In this document: positions 17,519 through 26,113 of the stretch, piece by piece
Layout: each line of letters starts with the position of its first letter
Numbering within the stretch: position 1 is the stretch's first letter
NCBI RefSeq assembly: GCF_020687785.1
Contig: NZ_JAJEWI010000005.1
Location: 248,001 to 312,000, forward strand
Direction of reading: 5' to 3'
DNA: 64,000 nt
DNA from: Sphingopyxis yananensis
Lineage (GTDB): Bacteria > Pseudomonadota > Alphaproteobacteria > Sphingomonadales > Sphingomonadaceae
Position numbers and translations under genes: made by a program
The notes under the pieces: generated by a model
Told to the model about the DNA's origin: nothing
The model's database searches: none
What the model saw: only the letters and a program-made list of their open reading frames with translations

Positions 17519-18793
17519 GTGGCTGTGAGCGAAGAATCTGCGATTATTTTTCTTTCGTACGCGTCTGGTGATTACGATCGTGTCCATGAGTATTATGCCT
17601 TTCTTGTAGGGGACGGGTTAGATCCATGGCTTGATAAGGAAAAATTGGTTGCAGGTCAGAATTGGGATTTTGAAATAAAGAGAGCATTGCGGAAGTCGGC
17701 GATAATAGTAATTTTTCTGTCTCAAAATTCGGTGACAAAGCGAGGGTATGTTCAGCGTGAGATTGCAATCGCCTTGGATCAGTCACAGGCGAGGCTCCAC
17801 GACGACATTTACGTTATCCCCGTAATGTTGGATGATGTGCTTATCCCCACGCAGTTGGAAGCTATTCAAGTTATTGGCATCGGGTCGGATGACCCGCGCA
17901 AGCAGTTGTCACTCGCTATATCAACTCAACTCGACAGATTGGGTCTCGAAAATGCGAAACTTCAAGGCGATGCCAAACTACGCTGGAATATGACGTGGTA
18001 TCGGGACAAATGGGAAGGACTTCTCGGTTATGAAACTGCCTATCAGATACCACGTTTTTTCTCGGATCAGTTCCCACAGGCAAACGAGATTTCTGACGTA
18101 ATACGCGGGTGGGCCGTGGATGCCGCGATGTCAGAGCGAGAGGTGAAGTTTTCTCAGGAAAGTGATTTTTACTCATTTGGCCAAGACCCGTATCGTCGTA
18201 CTAATACATGGGAAGCTTGGTGTAATGCACCTGTCGTGCACGAGAGGATGATTTCCATTACGTATTCCGTTTCCACGATGGGTGCGGGCGCGATGCATCC
18301 TAATCAACACTTCAAAACTTTCTCTTTTACGCTCAGTCCGATGACACAGGTTAAATCCTTGGATCAAATTTTCGCAGACACCGATAGCGCGTTCAAAGTG
18401 CTGCAGGAAGATGCACGTCATCAATTAATGTATGAGAATGACCGCTTTATTGAGCTAGATGACGAAGGAGGTGTTGTCACTTCTAACGAGCCGGTGCTGG
18501 ATGAGGATTGGGTGGTTTCTGGAACATCGAGCTGGAGTGATTTTTGTAACTTTATATTTGCAGAATCGGGAGTAGAAATACTTTTCCCGCCTTATCAAGT
18601 TGCAGCGTATGCATTTGGTCCGCAAATGGTTAAAGTGGATTATGATAAGTTAGCCAAATTTATGCATAAAAATTATGCTTATGCACTCGGTGTGGAGTAT
18701 TTGCAGCGGGACTGGCCGCAATTGGTTGCCGACGAGGCGACCCCAGCTTCTCCAACGAGCATTGATAACTATGACAGGGCTTTTCCGGACTGA
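17519..18793 (+). CDS. TIR domain protein with C-terminal DUF3298 (RsiV-like) domain
   Basis: 424 residues. Residues 7-130 are a TIR domain: IIFLSYASGDYDRVHEYYAF, the WLDKEKLVAGQNWDFEIKRA segment with Glu52 in the position of the NADase catalytic glutamate, and IIVIFLSQNSV. Residues about 190-400 look like the DUF3298/RsiV fold, including FKTFSFTLSPMTQV, LEEDAR-like helices and the closing FPPYQVAAYAFGPQMVKVDYDKL. No signal peptide or membrane segment is seen. TIR proteins of bacteria commonly cleave NAD+ in anti-phage defence; this C-terminal domain usually occurs outside the cytoplasm, so its role as a sensor is my inference. The gene is visibly more A+T rich than its neighbours, stands alone and has its own terminator, suggesting recent acquisition. 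The start is GTG 17519 or GTG 17525. Confidence 0.82.
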   Translation: MAVSEESAIIFLSYASGDYDRVHEYYAFLVGDGLDPWLDKEKLVAGQNWDFEIKRALRKSAIIVIFLSQNSVTKRGYVQREIAIALDQSQARLHDDIYVIPVMLDDVLIPTQLEAIQVIGIGSDDPRKQLSLAISTQLDRLGLENAKLQGDAKLRWNMTWYRDKWEGLLGYETAYQIPRFFSDQFPQANEISDVIRGWAVDAAMSEREVKFSQESDFYSFGQDPYRRTNTWEAWCNAPVVHERMISITYSVSTMGAGAMHPNQHFKTFSFTLSPMTQVKSLDQIFADTDSAFKVLQEDARHQLMYENDRFIELDDEGGVVTSNEPVLDEDWVVSGTSSWSDFCNFIFAESGVEILFPPYQVAAYAFGPQMVKVDYDKLAKFMHKNYAYALGVEYLQRDWPQLVADEATPASPTSIDNYDRAFPD

Positions 18794-18827
18794 GCAGTCG
18801 AAATCATATTTTATGATATGCTGCTCA
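18791..18827 (+). terminator. Hairpin overlapping the TIR gene stop codon
   Basis: TGAGCAG (18791-18797) pairs with CTGCTCA (18821-18827), and an inner ATCATA-TTT-TATGAT extends the stem. T-rich sequence (TTTTTTGTTTT) follows after a short gap. Confidence 0.5.
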
Positions 18828-18867
18828 CTCATAAGCCCTATTTTTTGTTTTAGGCGGTGGCTTCAAA

Positions 18868-20046
18868 TCACCGTCCTCCCCCAAACAACTGCCTCCCCGC
18901 CAAGTCCAGCATGATTTCTTCGCTGCCGCCGCCGATGGCATTGACGCGGACTTCTCGGTAGATGCGTTCGACTTTGCTGCCGGTTAGGTAGCTGGCTCCG
19001 CCGAGGATTTGGGCGGCTTCGCGGGCGACATGTTCTAGCATGCGCGTGGCTTGGACTTTGAGCATGGCGAAGTCGGCGGGGCGGTCTTTGCCTTCGCGCA
19101 CTTGCCATGCGCACAGGTCTACCCATGCTTGGGTGGCCTCGATTTGGCGTTCCATGTCGGCGAGTTTGATGCGGATGCTTTGGTGCTGGACGAGCGGTTT
19201 GCCGAAGGTTTGGCGGTTTTGCGCCCATGCGGCGGCCTCTGCCATGGCGACGCGGGCGTAGGCGCAGCAGCCCATGGCCATGCCGAGGCGCTCTCCGTTG
19301 AAATTACGGACAATTCCGATGAAGCCGCCATTTTCGGGACCGATGAGATTTTCCGCCGGAACGCGCACATCGCTGAAATAGATCGCCGCTGTGTCGGAGC
19401 AGCGCCAGCCCATTTTGTCGAGCCTTTGGCGTTCCACGCCTTCGCTGCTCATGTCGATGAGGAGGAGGGAGATGCCGCCTGCGCCCGCGCCGCCCGTGCG
19501 GACGGCGCAGGTGAGATAGTCGGCGCGCATGGCGCTGGTGATGAACATTTTATCGCCGTTGACAATATAATGATCGCCCTCTCGCCGCGCGGTGGTGCGG
19601 ATGTTGGCGACGTCGCTGCCGCCGCCTGCTTCGGTGATGCCGAGCGCGATGATTTTGTCGCCCGCCAGCACGGGGGGCGCGATGCGTTGTTTGAGTTCTT
19701 CGCTACCCAGCGCGAGGATGGGGGGCAGGCCGATGCCGTGGGTCATGAGGGAAGCACCGAGGCCGCCTGCGCCGACGGCGGCGAGTTCTTCGGTGACGAT
19801 CAGGCTGTGGAAGATATCGAAGCCGTCATCGTCATGGCCGCCATATTCTGACGGGTAGCGGAGGCCGAGAATGCCCGCTTCGGCGGCTTTTTTGTGGAGA
19901 TCGCGCGGCAGTTCGCCATCCTTTTCCCATTGGTCGATGTGGGGCGCGATTTCACGTTCCACAAATTTGCGGATGGAGGCGGCGAGGGCGTCGTGGCTCT
20001 CGTCATAATAGGGCGAACGGGCGCGCCAATCGTCAAAAGCTGTCAT
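18868..20046 (-). CDS. Acyl-CoA dehydrogenase
   Basis: 392 residues. The flavin- and substrate-binding signatures are present: ALGITEAGGGSDVANIRT near residue 130, DKMFITSAMRADYL, RRQTFGK-type NRQTFGKPLVQHQSIR in the third domain, and the closing helix GGGSEEIMLDLAGRQLFGG, where the catalytic base glutamate is expected. It oxidises an acyl-CoA to the enoyl-CoA, passing electrons to ETF. The ATG at 20046 gives the standard N-terminus; the open frame upstream is an overlap with the divergent dipeptidase gene and is not coding. A palindromic operator-like site lies 14 bases upstream of the start. Confidence 0.92.
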   Translation of the reverse strand: MTAFDDWRARSPYYDESHDALAASIRKFVEREIAPHIDQWEKDGELPRDLHKKAAEAGILGLRYPSEYGGHDDDGFDIFHSLIVTEELAAVGAGGLGASLMTHGIGLPPILALGSEELKQRIAPPVLAGDKIIALGITEAGGGSDVANIRTTARREGDHYIVNGDKMFITSAMRADYLTCAVRTGGAGAGGISLLLIDMSSEGVERQRLDKMGWRCSDTAAIYFSDVRVPAENLIGPENGGFIGIVRNFNGERLGMAMGCCAYARVAMAEAAAWAQNRQTFGKPLVQHQSIRIKLADMERQIEATQAWVDLCAWQVREGKDRPADFAMLKVQATRMLEHVAREAAQILGGASYLTGSKVERIYREVRVNAIGGGSEEIMLDLAGRQLFGGGR

Positions 20047-20059
20047 ATCGGAAAGGTGA

Positions 20060-20081
20060 TTGACGTTTTCGTTAACGTCAA
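20060..20081. promoter_or_regulatory. Inverted repeat upstream of the acyl-CoA dehydrogenase, candidate LiuR/FadR-type operator
   Basis: TTGACGTT and AACGTCAA form a perfect repeat with a six-base spacer. The half-site resembles operators known for regulators of fatty-acid and branched-chain amino acid catabolism; the regulator is not in the window. Confidence 0.4.
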
Positions 20082-20163
20082 GCGGGAAAGTGAGCGAGAT
20101 GCTTTTTGGGGTGGGGCGGAATTGATGGTCGATTTTTGGACGCGAGGGATTTAGCGTGGGGGG

Positions 20164-21477
20164 ATGAACATGCACTCGCTCTTTGCCGCTGGGTCGGCGC
20201 TCGCTTTGATGTTGGGTTCGGCTGGAACAGTTTCTGGGCAGACGGGGGCTGGGCAAAGCGGGGCTGGGCAAGCAGCGTCGTCGCACGAGAAAATGGCGCA
20301 AGAGGTGCTGACGAAAAGCCCCGTATTTGATGGGCATAATGATGTGCCTTGGGCGCTGCGGGCGCGGGTGGGCAATGTGATTGGCGATTTTGATTTTCGC
20401 GATACCAGCCAGCGCCACGATGCGGGCGAAGGGATGATGCACAGCGACTTGAAGCGACTGCGCGAAGGGCGTGTGGGGGCGCAATTTTGGTCGGTCTATG
20501 TGCCGTCCAACAGCAATGAACAAATTAGCGTGCAGCAGACGATTGAACAAATTGACGTCATGAAGCGGCTGATTGCGAAATATCCCAAAGATTTGGGCTT
20601 GGCGCGCGATAGCCGCGAGGTGGAAGCCCAGATGAAGGCGGGCAAGATCGCTGGTATGCTGGGGATTGAGGGCGGTCAGAGCATCGGGTCGTCGTTGGCG
20701 GTGCTGCGCGAAATGTATGGCATGGGCGTGCGCTATATGACCCTGACGCATGGGAAAAATACGCCTTGGGCGGATAGCGCGACGGATGTGCCCGTGCATG
20801 GCGGCTTGACGGATTTTGGACGGCAAGTGGTGCGGGAAATGAACCGTATCGGCATGATTGTCGACCTGAGCCATGTGAGCGCGGACACGATGAGAGATGC
20901 GCTGGCGGAGGCAAAGGCTCCGGTCATGTTCAGCCATAGCGGCGTGCGGGCGGTGAATGACCATCCACGCAATGTGCCCGATGATGTGTTGCCGATGGTG
21001 AAGGCCAATGGCGGGATTATCATGGTGGTGTTCCTGCCCAGCTTTTTGGACAGCGAGGTGCGCGCCCATGATTTGAAACGGGCGGGCGTGGTGGCCAGCT
21101 TGAAAGCGCAATATGTTTATGCCCCCGACCGAGTGGAGGCGGAGTTAAAGGCGTGGGATGCGGCCAATCCGACGCCGTTGACCGATGCCGCCAAGGTGGC
21201 GGACCATATCGACCATATTAAGCGCAGCATTGGCGTCGACCATATTGGGCTGGGCGGGGATTATGATGGCATGGATAGCGGCCCCCAGCATATGGAAGAT
21301 GTGCGCGGATATCCCACGTTGTTCACCGAGTTGGCGAAGCGCGGCTATAGCGCCGAGGACATGCGCAAAATTGCCAGCGGCAATATGATGCGTGTGTTGA
21401 AGGCTGTGGAGGCTTATGCGGCGGCGGCGCAGCGGGCACAGCAGCGGGCAGAGGAAACGCCAGCGGTGCTGCGGTGA
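20164..21477 (+). CDS. Membrane dipeptidase, peptidase family M19
   Basis: 437 residues with an N-terminal signal peptide (LFAAGSALALMLGSAGTVSG) followed by a Gln/Gly/Ala-rich linker. The M19 zinc ligands are visible in FDGHNDVPWAL, GIEGGQSIG, DLSHVSADTM, SHSGVRAVNDHPRN and GLGGDYDGMD. It hydrolyses dipeptides, and some members accept D-residues or beta-lactams, most likely in the periplasm. It is transcribed divergently from the acyl-CoA dehydrogenase. The C-terminus has a low-complexity Ala/Gln/Arg stretch. Confidence 0.92.
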   Translation: MNMHSLFAAGSALALMLGSAGTVSGQTGAGQSGAGQAASSHEKMAQEVLTKSPVFDGHNDVPWALRARVGNVIGDFDFRDTSQRHDAGEGMMHSDLKRLREGRVGAQFWSVYVPSNSNEQISVQQTIEQIDVMKRLIAKYPKDLGLARDSREVEAQMKAGKIAGMLGIEGGQSIGSSLAVLREMYGMGVRYMTLTHGKNTPWADSATDVPVHGGLTDFGRQVVREMNRIGMIVDLSHVSADTMRDALAEAKAPVMFSHSGVRAVNDHPRNVPDDVLPMVKANGGIIMVVFLPSFLDSEVRAHDLKRAGVVASLKAQYVYAPDRVEAELKAWDAANPTPLTDAAKVADHIDHIKRSIGVDHIGLGGDYDGMDSGPQHMEDVRGYPTLFTELAKRGYSAEDMRKIASGNMMRVLKAVEAYAAAAQRAQQRAEETPAVLR

Positions 21478-21604
21478 TGGATGAGGCTTCGCGCCCTGTG
21501 CTATTTTGGGTGTGATCACAACGTCTTGGACGGTGCGGGGTGAAGGGGGAAATGAAGAACGCCCCTTGACCCGCCAAAAGCAAGGGTTTAGTGGCAGCCG
21601 CGAT

Positions 21605-21678
21605 TGCCCCGTCGTCTAATGGTAAGACTACGGATTCTGATTCCGTCTATTGAGGTTCGAATCCTCACGGGGCATCCA
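21605..21678 (+). tRNA. tRNA-Gln(CTG)
   Basis: The acceptor arms TGCCCCG (21605-21611) and CGGGGCA (21668-21674) pair fully and CCA is encoded at 21676-21678. The anticodon loop TTCTGAT carries CTG, and the T-loop GGTTCGAATCC is canonical. Confidence 0.97.
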
Positions 21679-21722
21679 ATCTTTCATGCCATATAATGAT
21701 CTGAGTGTGGCTGGTGCTCTTG

Positions 21723-21892
21723 CTCTTGCTCGTGCTTACCTTGGATTTCACGTCATGCGCGTTTTGCAAGGAGGCTGAGATTGTTGCCTAAGACCATGCG
21801 AGAGTTGGTGGGTCATTCGTCCATCGCCGTGAGGCTTCTAGTGCTGCGGCCATGGCGGCGCCGTTGGTGTTGGTGACAGGACTTGATCCATA
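21723..21892 (+). pseudogene. Possible tyrosine integrase remnant next to tRNA-Gln
   Basis: A short frame ending in KTMRELVGHSSIAVR (codons at 21790-21834) resembles the HxxR...LLGHSSI C-terminal region of phage-type integrases, including a degraded RHARFARRL stretch before it. After IAVR the frame breaks, and an alternative frame (REASSAAAMAAPLVL) continues the resemblance. No complete gene exists. The position, about 100 bases after a tRNA, is where integrases are normally found. This is pattern-based and needs a profile search. Confidence 0.4.
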
Positions 21893-21929
21893 ACGCTTGC
21901 TCTCATCCGAAGATGGGGGAGCAAGCGTT
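21892..21929. terminator. Long hairpin downstream of the sulfatase operon
   Basis: AACGCTTGCTC (21892-21902) and GAGCAAGCGTT (21919-21929) form a perfect stem, with an inner CATC/GATG pairing. No T run follows on either strand, so its role as terminator is tentative. Confidence 0.5.
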
Positions 21930-21955
21930 CAGGCGTTTATGAGGGGTTTTGGCGA

Positions 21956-23683
21956 TTAGTTTCCGTCTTGCTCTGCCTCATCGGCATATTGGCGCATGGA
22001 CTGGATACGAGGACTGGGTTCGGATAGGGGAGGGTTGCTATATCTGCGCGCTTCTGACCACCAGAGTGTTTGCAACTCTTTGAGTTTCAATGGATATTCT
22101 GCTGCTAAGTCCCGACTTTCTGAAAAATCTTCCTTCACATTGAATAGTGACCAACGGTCCAGTTCGAAATCCGTCCCATAATTGTGAATTGCGACGGCTT
22201 TCCAATCACCTGCGGTGATCGATCTGTTTCCGCGCAGAGCGAAAAACTGCACCTTTCGTCCGCCTGCATGGGCGGAGGTGAAGGTTGCGCGAACGGATTG
22301 TCCCGCGATGGGCACTTGTGCCACGCCATTAATCGTTGATTGATAGGCTGTTCCAGCGGCATCTAGGAGGGTTGCGCCGATGTCGACGGCATCGACATAT
22401 TGGCTGCGGACAGCGCCTTTGTCGCGGATTTCCTTGGGCCATGATATGATGAGCGGCGTGCGCACGCCCCCAGCATAGGGCCATAATTTATAGCGACGGA
22501 AGGGGGCGACGCCCGCCATGGCCCAAGGCCGTTGATAGAGAGACTGTGTTTCAGGACCGCCGAGCTTGTCGAGGTTAGCCGCCATTTCTGACACAGGGGT
22601 GCGCGGATCATAGGGGTGCCAAAACCCGCCATTTTGCCCTGGTTCGGGTGCGGCCCCATTGTCGGACAACAGGATGAACAAGGTGTTTTCATATTGTCCG
22701 ATGCTCTTCAAATGTTGAATCAGGCGGCCAATTTCATCATCGGCTTGGGTGATGAAGCCTGCATAGCTTTCCATGAAGCGCGCAAACACCTGTTTTTCCT
22801 GTTCATTCAGGTCGGACCAAGCGCGATCGCCGCTATTGCGTTCGTTCAACACGCTGTTGGCGGGGATGACCCCTAGTTGTTTTTGACGTTGGAAACGAGA
22901 TTCTCTTATCGCGTCCCAACCGGCGGCATATTGGCCCTGATAAGCGTCGATATAGGATTTTGGTGCTTGAATTGGGGCATGGGCCGTTCCGAGTGCCAAA
23001 TAGACGAAGCGCGGCTTTTTATCTTGCGCCATGGCGTTGGGGTCAAAGGCGCTGATGGCCTGATCGATGAGGTCAGGGGTTAATATATAGTCGGGTTTGT
23101 CGGGCACGGGGATCGGATCATTATCGCGCACGAGTTTGGGCTTATATTGATCGGTCCAGCCGCTTAAAAAGCCGTAGAAATGATCGAAGCCGCGCTGCAA
23201 GGGCCAAGAGGCTTTGCCTTGTGTTTCGTCATAGCGCGGCGCGAGATGCCATTTGCCAACGGCCCAGCTGGTGTAGCCAATGCCCCGTAACCGTTCGGCA
23301 ACGGTGTCGATATTTCGGGGCAGCTCTCCTCTGTCGGCATCGCTGGCGGTGGGGTCTGCTGCTTCGGCGCTTGATGCCAAATCTAGCATGCCAACGCTTT
23401 GTGGATTCCGGCCGGTCAGCAAGGCTGCGCGGGTTGATGAGCAGATCGCTTTGCTGTCAAAGCGATTATAGCGCAGCCCATTTCGCGCCAGACTGTCCAT
23501 ATGCGGCGTCCTGATTTCAGAGCCATAAGAGCCCAGTTCTGCGAAGCCAACGTCATCCAGCACAATCAGCACAATATTGGGGCGCGGCGATGGGGCGTCC
23601 TTGGCCGAGGCCGGCGTTAAGGCTGTTGCGGCGAGGAGCGTAGCGGAGGCGACGCCCCGCAATGAATTTTTCCATAGGAGCAT
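21956..23683 (-). CDS. Secreted sulfatase (arylsulfatase family), FGly type
   Basis: 575 residues with a signal peptide (ASATLLAATALTPASA). The metal-binding NIVLIVLDDVG leads to the active-site motif CSSTRAALLTGR with Cys81, the residue converted to formylglycine. WAVGKWHL and ILLSDNGAAPEPG provide further metal ligands. It hydrolyses sulfate esters in the periplasm or outside the cell; the substrate is unknown. It is the last gene of a four-gene operon whose FGE (29 bases upstream) can activate it. The start at 23683 is set by the signal peptide and the upstream GAAAGAAG; a longer frame overlapping FGE is rejected. Confidence 0.92.
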   Translation of the reverse strand: MLLWKNSLRGVASATLLAATALTPASAKDAPSPRPNIVLIVLDDVGFAELGSYGSEIRTPHMDSLARNGLRYNRFDSKAICSSTRAALLTGRNPQSVGMLDLASSAEAADPTASDADRGELPRNIDTVAERLRGIGYTSWAVGKWHLAPRYDETQGKASWPLQRGFDHFYGFLSGWTDQYKPKLVRDNDPIPVPDKPDYILTPDLIDQAISAFDPNAMAQDKKPRFVYLALGTAHAPIQAPKSYIDAYQGQYAAGWDAIRESRFQRQKQLGVIPANSVLNERNSGDRAWSDLNEQEKQVFARFMESYAGFITQADDEIGRLIQHLKSIGQYENTLFILLSDNGAAPEPGQNGGFWHPYDPRTPVSEMAANLDKLGGPETQSLYQRPWAMAGVAPFRRYKLWPYAGGVRTPLIISWPKEIRDKGAVRSQYVDAVDIGATLLDAAGTAYQSTINGVAQVPIAGQSVRATFTSAHAGGRKVQFFALRGNRSITAGDWKAVAIHNYGTDFELDRWSLFNVKEDFSESRDLAAEYPLKLKELQTLWWSEARRYSNPPLSEPSPRIQSMRQYADEAEQDGN

Positions 23684-23712
23684 ATAATAATCTTCTTTCG
23701 GTGATTGGAAAT

Positions 23713-24633
23713 TTAGGAAGCGAGACGGCGGATGCAGCGAAAGCCGACATGGCCGGTTGTCGTATCGGTGGGCTGCAACCAGCGGGCGGCTGGGCGATAG
23801 CGTTGGCAATATTCGGGAGCGCACATGTGGGAGCCCCCTTTTAAGATTTTTTCTTGTGGACCCCCGTGATGGGCAGGCGGCCGTCTTGAGCAGCAACCCC
23901 CTTCGCCTTGTGGGGTGTCGCTGCTTGTCGTCCATTCCCAGACGTTACCGATCATGTCGAAAAGACCGTAGCCGTTGGCGGGATAGCTGCCGACTGGCGA
24001 GCTACGGTCCCAGCCATGGGGCGAGAGATTATAGTGTGGAAAATGGCCTTCCCATATGTTGGCCATGCGCTGGCCGTTTGGAAAAAGCTCATTCCCCCAT
24101 GCGTAAGGCGCGCGGTCCAAACCGCCGCGAGCGGCCTTTTCCCATTCCGCTTCGGTCGGCAGATCCTTATTGGCCCATGCCGCATAGGCTAGCGCGTCGG
24201 CATAAGCGATATGAACGACGGGGTGGGTGTCTAGCCCTTCGATGCTGCTATTCGGGCCGCGGGGATGACGCCAATCGGCCCCGATAATAAAATGCCACCA
24301 ATGGGGTCCGCTGAGTTGGTGGAGCGGCTTATCTGGAGGGATGAAGACGATGGACCCTGGATGGGCAAGGCTTGGGTCCATGCCCGGATAGTCACGTGGG
24401 TCCGGCGCGATTTCGGCAAAGCTGATATGGCCCGTTTCCGCCACAAAGCGCGCAAATTGCGCATTGGTGACCGGCGCTGCGTCTATCCAGAAGCTTTCGA
24501 CTTGGACAGGGCGTGCTGGGGCTTCTTCGGGATAATGATGATCGGAGCCCATCCAAAATTCGCCGGCTGGGATGAAGATCATATCGTCAGACGATGGCTT
24601 TTGTAACGCCGTTGCTGGGATGGATATTGCCAT
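23713..24633 (-). CDS. Formylglycine-generating enzyme family protein (SUMF1/FGE)
   Basis: 306 residues. The fold's start FIPAGEFWMGSDHHYPEEAP and the core LPTEAEWEKAARGG, NVWEWT and GFRCIRR are present. Both copper-binding catalytic cysteines are retained in KGGSHMCAPEYCQRYRPAAR (Cys271 and Cys276), so this looks like a genuine FGE and not one of the many cysteine-less relatives. It oxidises the sulfatase active-site cysteine to formylglycine before export. It sits between two sulfatase genes whose CxP/SxR motifs it would modify, with only four bases separating it from the upstream sulfatase stop. Confidence 0.92.
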   Translation of the reverse strand: MAISIPATALQKPSSDDMIFIPAGEFWMGSDHHYPEEAPARPVQVESFWIDAAPVTNAQFARFVAETGHISFAEIAPDPRDYPGMDPSLAHPGSIVFIPPDKPLHQLSGPHWWHFIIGADWRHPRGPNSSIEGLDTHPVVHIAYADALAYAAWANKDLPTEAEWEKAARGGLDRAPYAWGNELFPNGQRMANIWEGHFPHYNLSPHGWDRSSPVGSYPANGYGLFDMIGNVWEWTTSSDTPQGEGGCCSRRPPAHHGGPQEKILKGGSHMCAPEYCQRYRPAARWLQPTDTTTGHVGFRCIRRLAS

Positions 24634-24637
24634 GGGG

Positions 24638-26113
24638 TTAGCCTTTGCGCGGACGGCTTCGGCCGCTGAGCTGAATATCTGTCAGTATCGTTGATAAGCG
24701 TGTGACGATGTCGGGGCGGAGCAGATAGAGATTATGTTCTTCGCGGGGGTCATCCGCCAGATTGTAAAGCTGGCCTTGCGGGCCGCTTTCGGCTGGCACC
24801 ATCGTTCGGGGGGCGGTGAACCCGCCAGAGCCCAGCCCTTGAATGAGCTTCCAATCTCCTTCGCGGATTGTGAACATTCCGGTGAGGCTGTGGTCGACGA
24901 TATGAGGTCGTATCGAACCGCTTTGCTGGCCATGCAAGGTCGGCAGAAGATTGAAACTATCCTCTGCGGCATCGTCGGGCAGCGGCAGATTGAGCGCGGC
25001 GGCAATGGTCGCCATCAAGTCGGTTAGCGACGCCGTTTCTGTGCTGACGCTATTTTCTCGGATATGGCGGGGCCAGCGGATGAGAAAGGGCACGCGATGT
25101 CCTGCTTCCCATGCGTCCGCTTTCTTGCCCCGCCAATGGGCGTTGGCACGGTGGGCGAAGCGCGCATCATCTTCCTCTTTCCAATCCGCGCCATTGTCAC
25201 TGGTGACAATGAAGATCGTTTTGTCTCTTTGGCCAGAGCGATCCACTGCATCGAGCAATCGTCCAATCATATCGTCTGTCTGAACGACATAATCGCCATA
25301 ATCGCCCGCGCCGGATTTGCCCTGATATTCGGGGAGTGGCAGCCACGGCGTGTGGGGCGATGGCATTGGGAAATATAAGAAATAAGGCTGGTTTCCATCG
25401 GCTTGGTTGATGAATTCCACCGCTTTGTTCGTCAGTGTTGGGACAACTTGCTCCATCTCAAAATGGGGGGCGATGGGACCTGCCCGCCAGAAAACGCCGC
25501 GTGGGTCGTTCCGCCCCTCGGTGTGGGCGGTTGGCGCCTCGATGACATGGTCATTTTCGAAATATAAATAGGGCGGGAAATCCAGTGAGGCTGGAATGCC
25601 GAAATAATAATCAAAGCCATGATCGCGCGGACCGGGACGAAGGGGTTTGCTATAATCGGTTTTGTCCCCATCACCGAGGCCCAAATGCCATTTGCCGACC
25701 CCGCCGGTTTTATATCCGGCTTGCTGTAAGAGCGCGGGCAAAGTGAGCCGTCCGATTTCAATCAAGTTCGTTCCATGCCCGTCGAGGACGCCAGATTTCA
25801 AGCGTGAGCGCCAGCAGTAACGGCCCGTCAGCACGCTGTAACGGCTGGGCGTGCAGACCGCCGAAGAGCTGTGCATATCCGTAAAACGCATGCCTTCGCG
25901 GGCGAGGCGATCAAGATAGGGGGTTGGAATGGCGGACCAAGGATTATAGGCCTTGGTATCGCCGATCCCCATATCATCGAGTAAGATCAAGATGATATTG
26001 GGGCGATCATTGCCGCGTAGCGCGGCCAAGCTGGTGGCGAGGGGAGCAAATGCAGCCGTTGCTGCACCTGCTGCCAAAAATTGGCGCCTGCCGAGGGTAT
26101 TGCCTTGGGTCAT
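24638..26113 (-). CDS. Sulfatase with Tat-type signal, FGly type
   Basis: 491 residues. The N-terminus LGRRQFLAAGAATAAFAPLA looks like a twin-arginine signal. The active-site motif is CTPSRYSVLTGR with Cys87; IILILLDDMGIGD, VGKWHLGLGD and IFIVTSDNGADW complete the metal site. A Tat signal means export after folding, in keeping with cytoplasmic formylglycine formation. The start ATGA overlaps the stop of the TonB receptor gene, and FGE follows four bases after its stop. The substrate is probably a sulfated carbohydrate or aryl sulfate, but nothing in the window decides which. Confidence 0.92.
   Translation of the reverse strand: MTQGNTLGRRQFLAAGAATAAFAPLATSLAALRGNDRPNIILILLDDMGIGDTKAYNPWSAIPTPYLDRLAREGMRFTDMHSSSAVCTPSRYSVLTGRYCWRSRLKSGVLDGHGTNLIEIGRLTLPALLQQAGYKTGGVGKWHLGLGDGDKTDYSKPLRPGPRDHGFDYYFGIPASLDFPPYLYFENDHVIEAPTAHTEGRNDPRGVFWRAGPIAPHFEMEQVVPTLTNKAVEFINQADGNQPYFLYFPMPSPHTPWLPLPEYQGKSGAGDYGDYVVQTDDMIGRLLDAVDRSGQRDKTIFIVTSDNGADWKEEDDARFAHRANAHWRGKKADAWEAGHRVPFLIRWPRHIRENSVSTETASLTDLMATIAAALNLPLPDDAAEDSFNLLPTLHGQQSGSIRPHIVDHSLTGMFTIREGDWKLIQGLGSGGFTAPRTMVPAESGPQGQLYNLADDPREEHNLYLLRPDIVTRLSTILTDIQLSGRSRPRKG

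Noticed and set aside
20047..21111. N-terminal extension of the acyl-CoA dehydrogenase frame
   Set aside because: It overlaps the divergent M19 dipeptidase antisense and is His/Arg/Pro rich without homology. The standard N-terminus starts at 20046.
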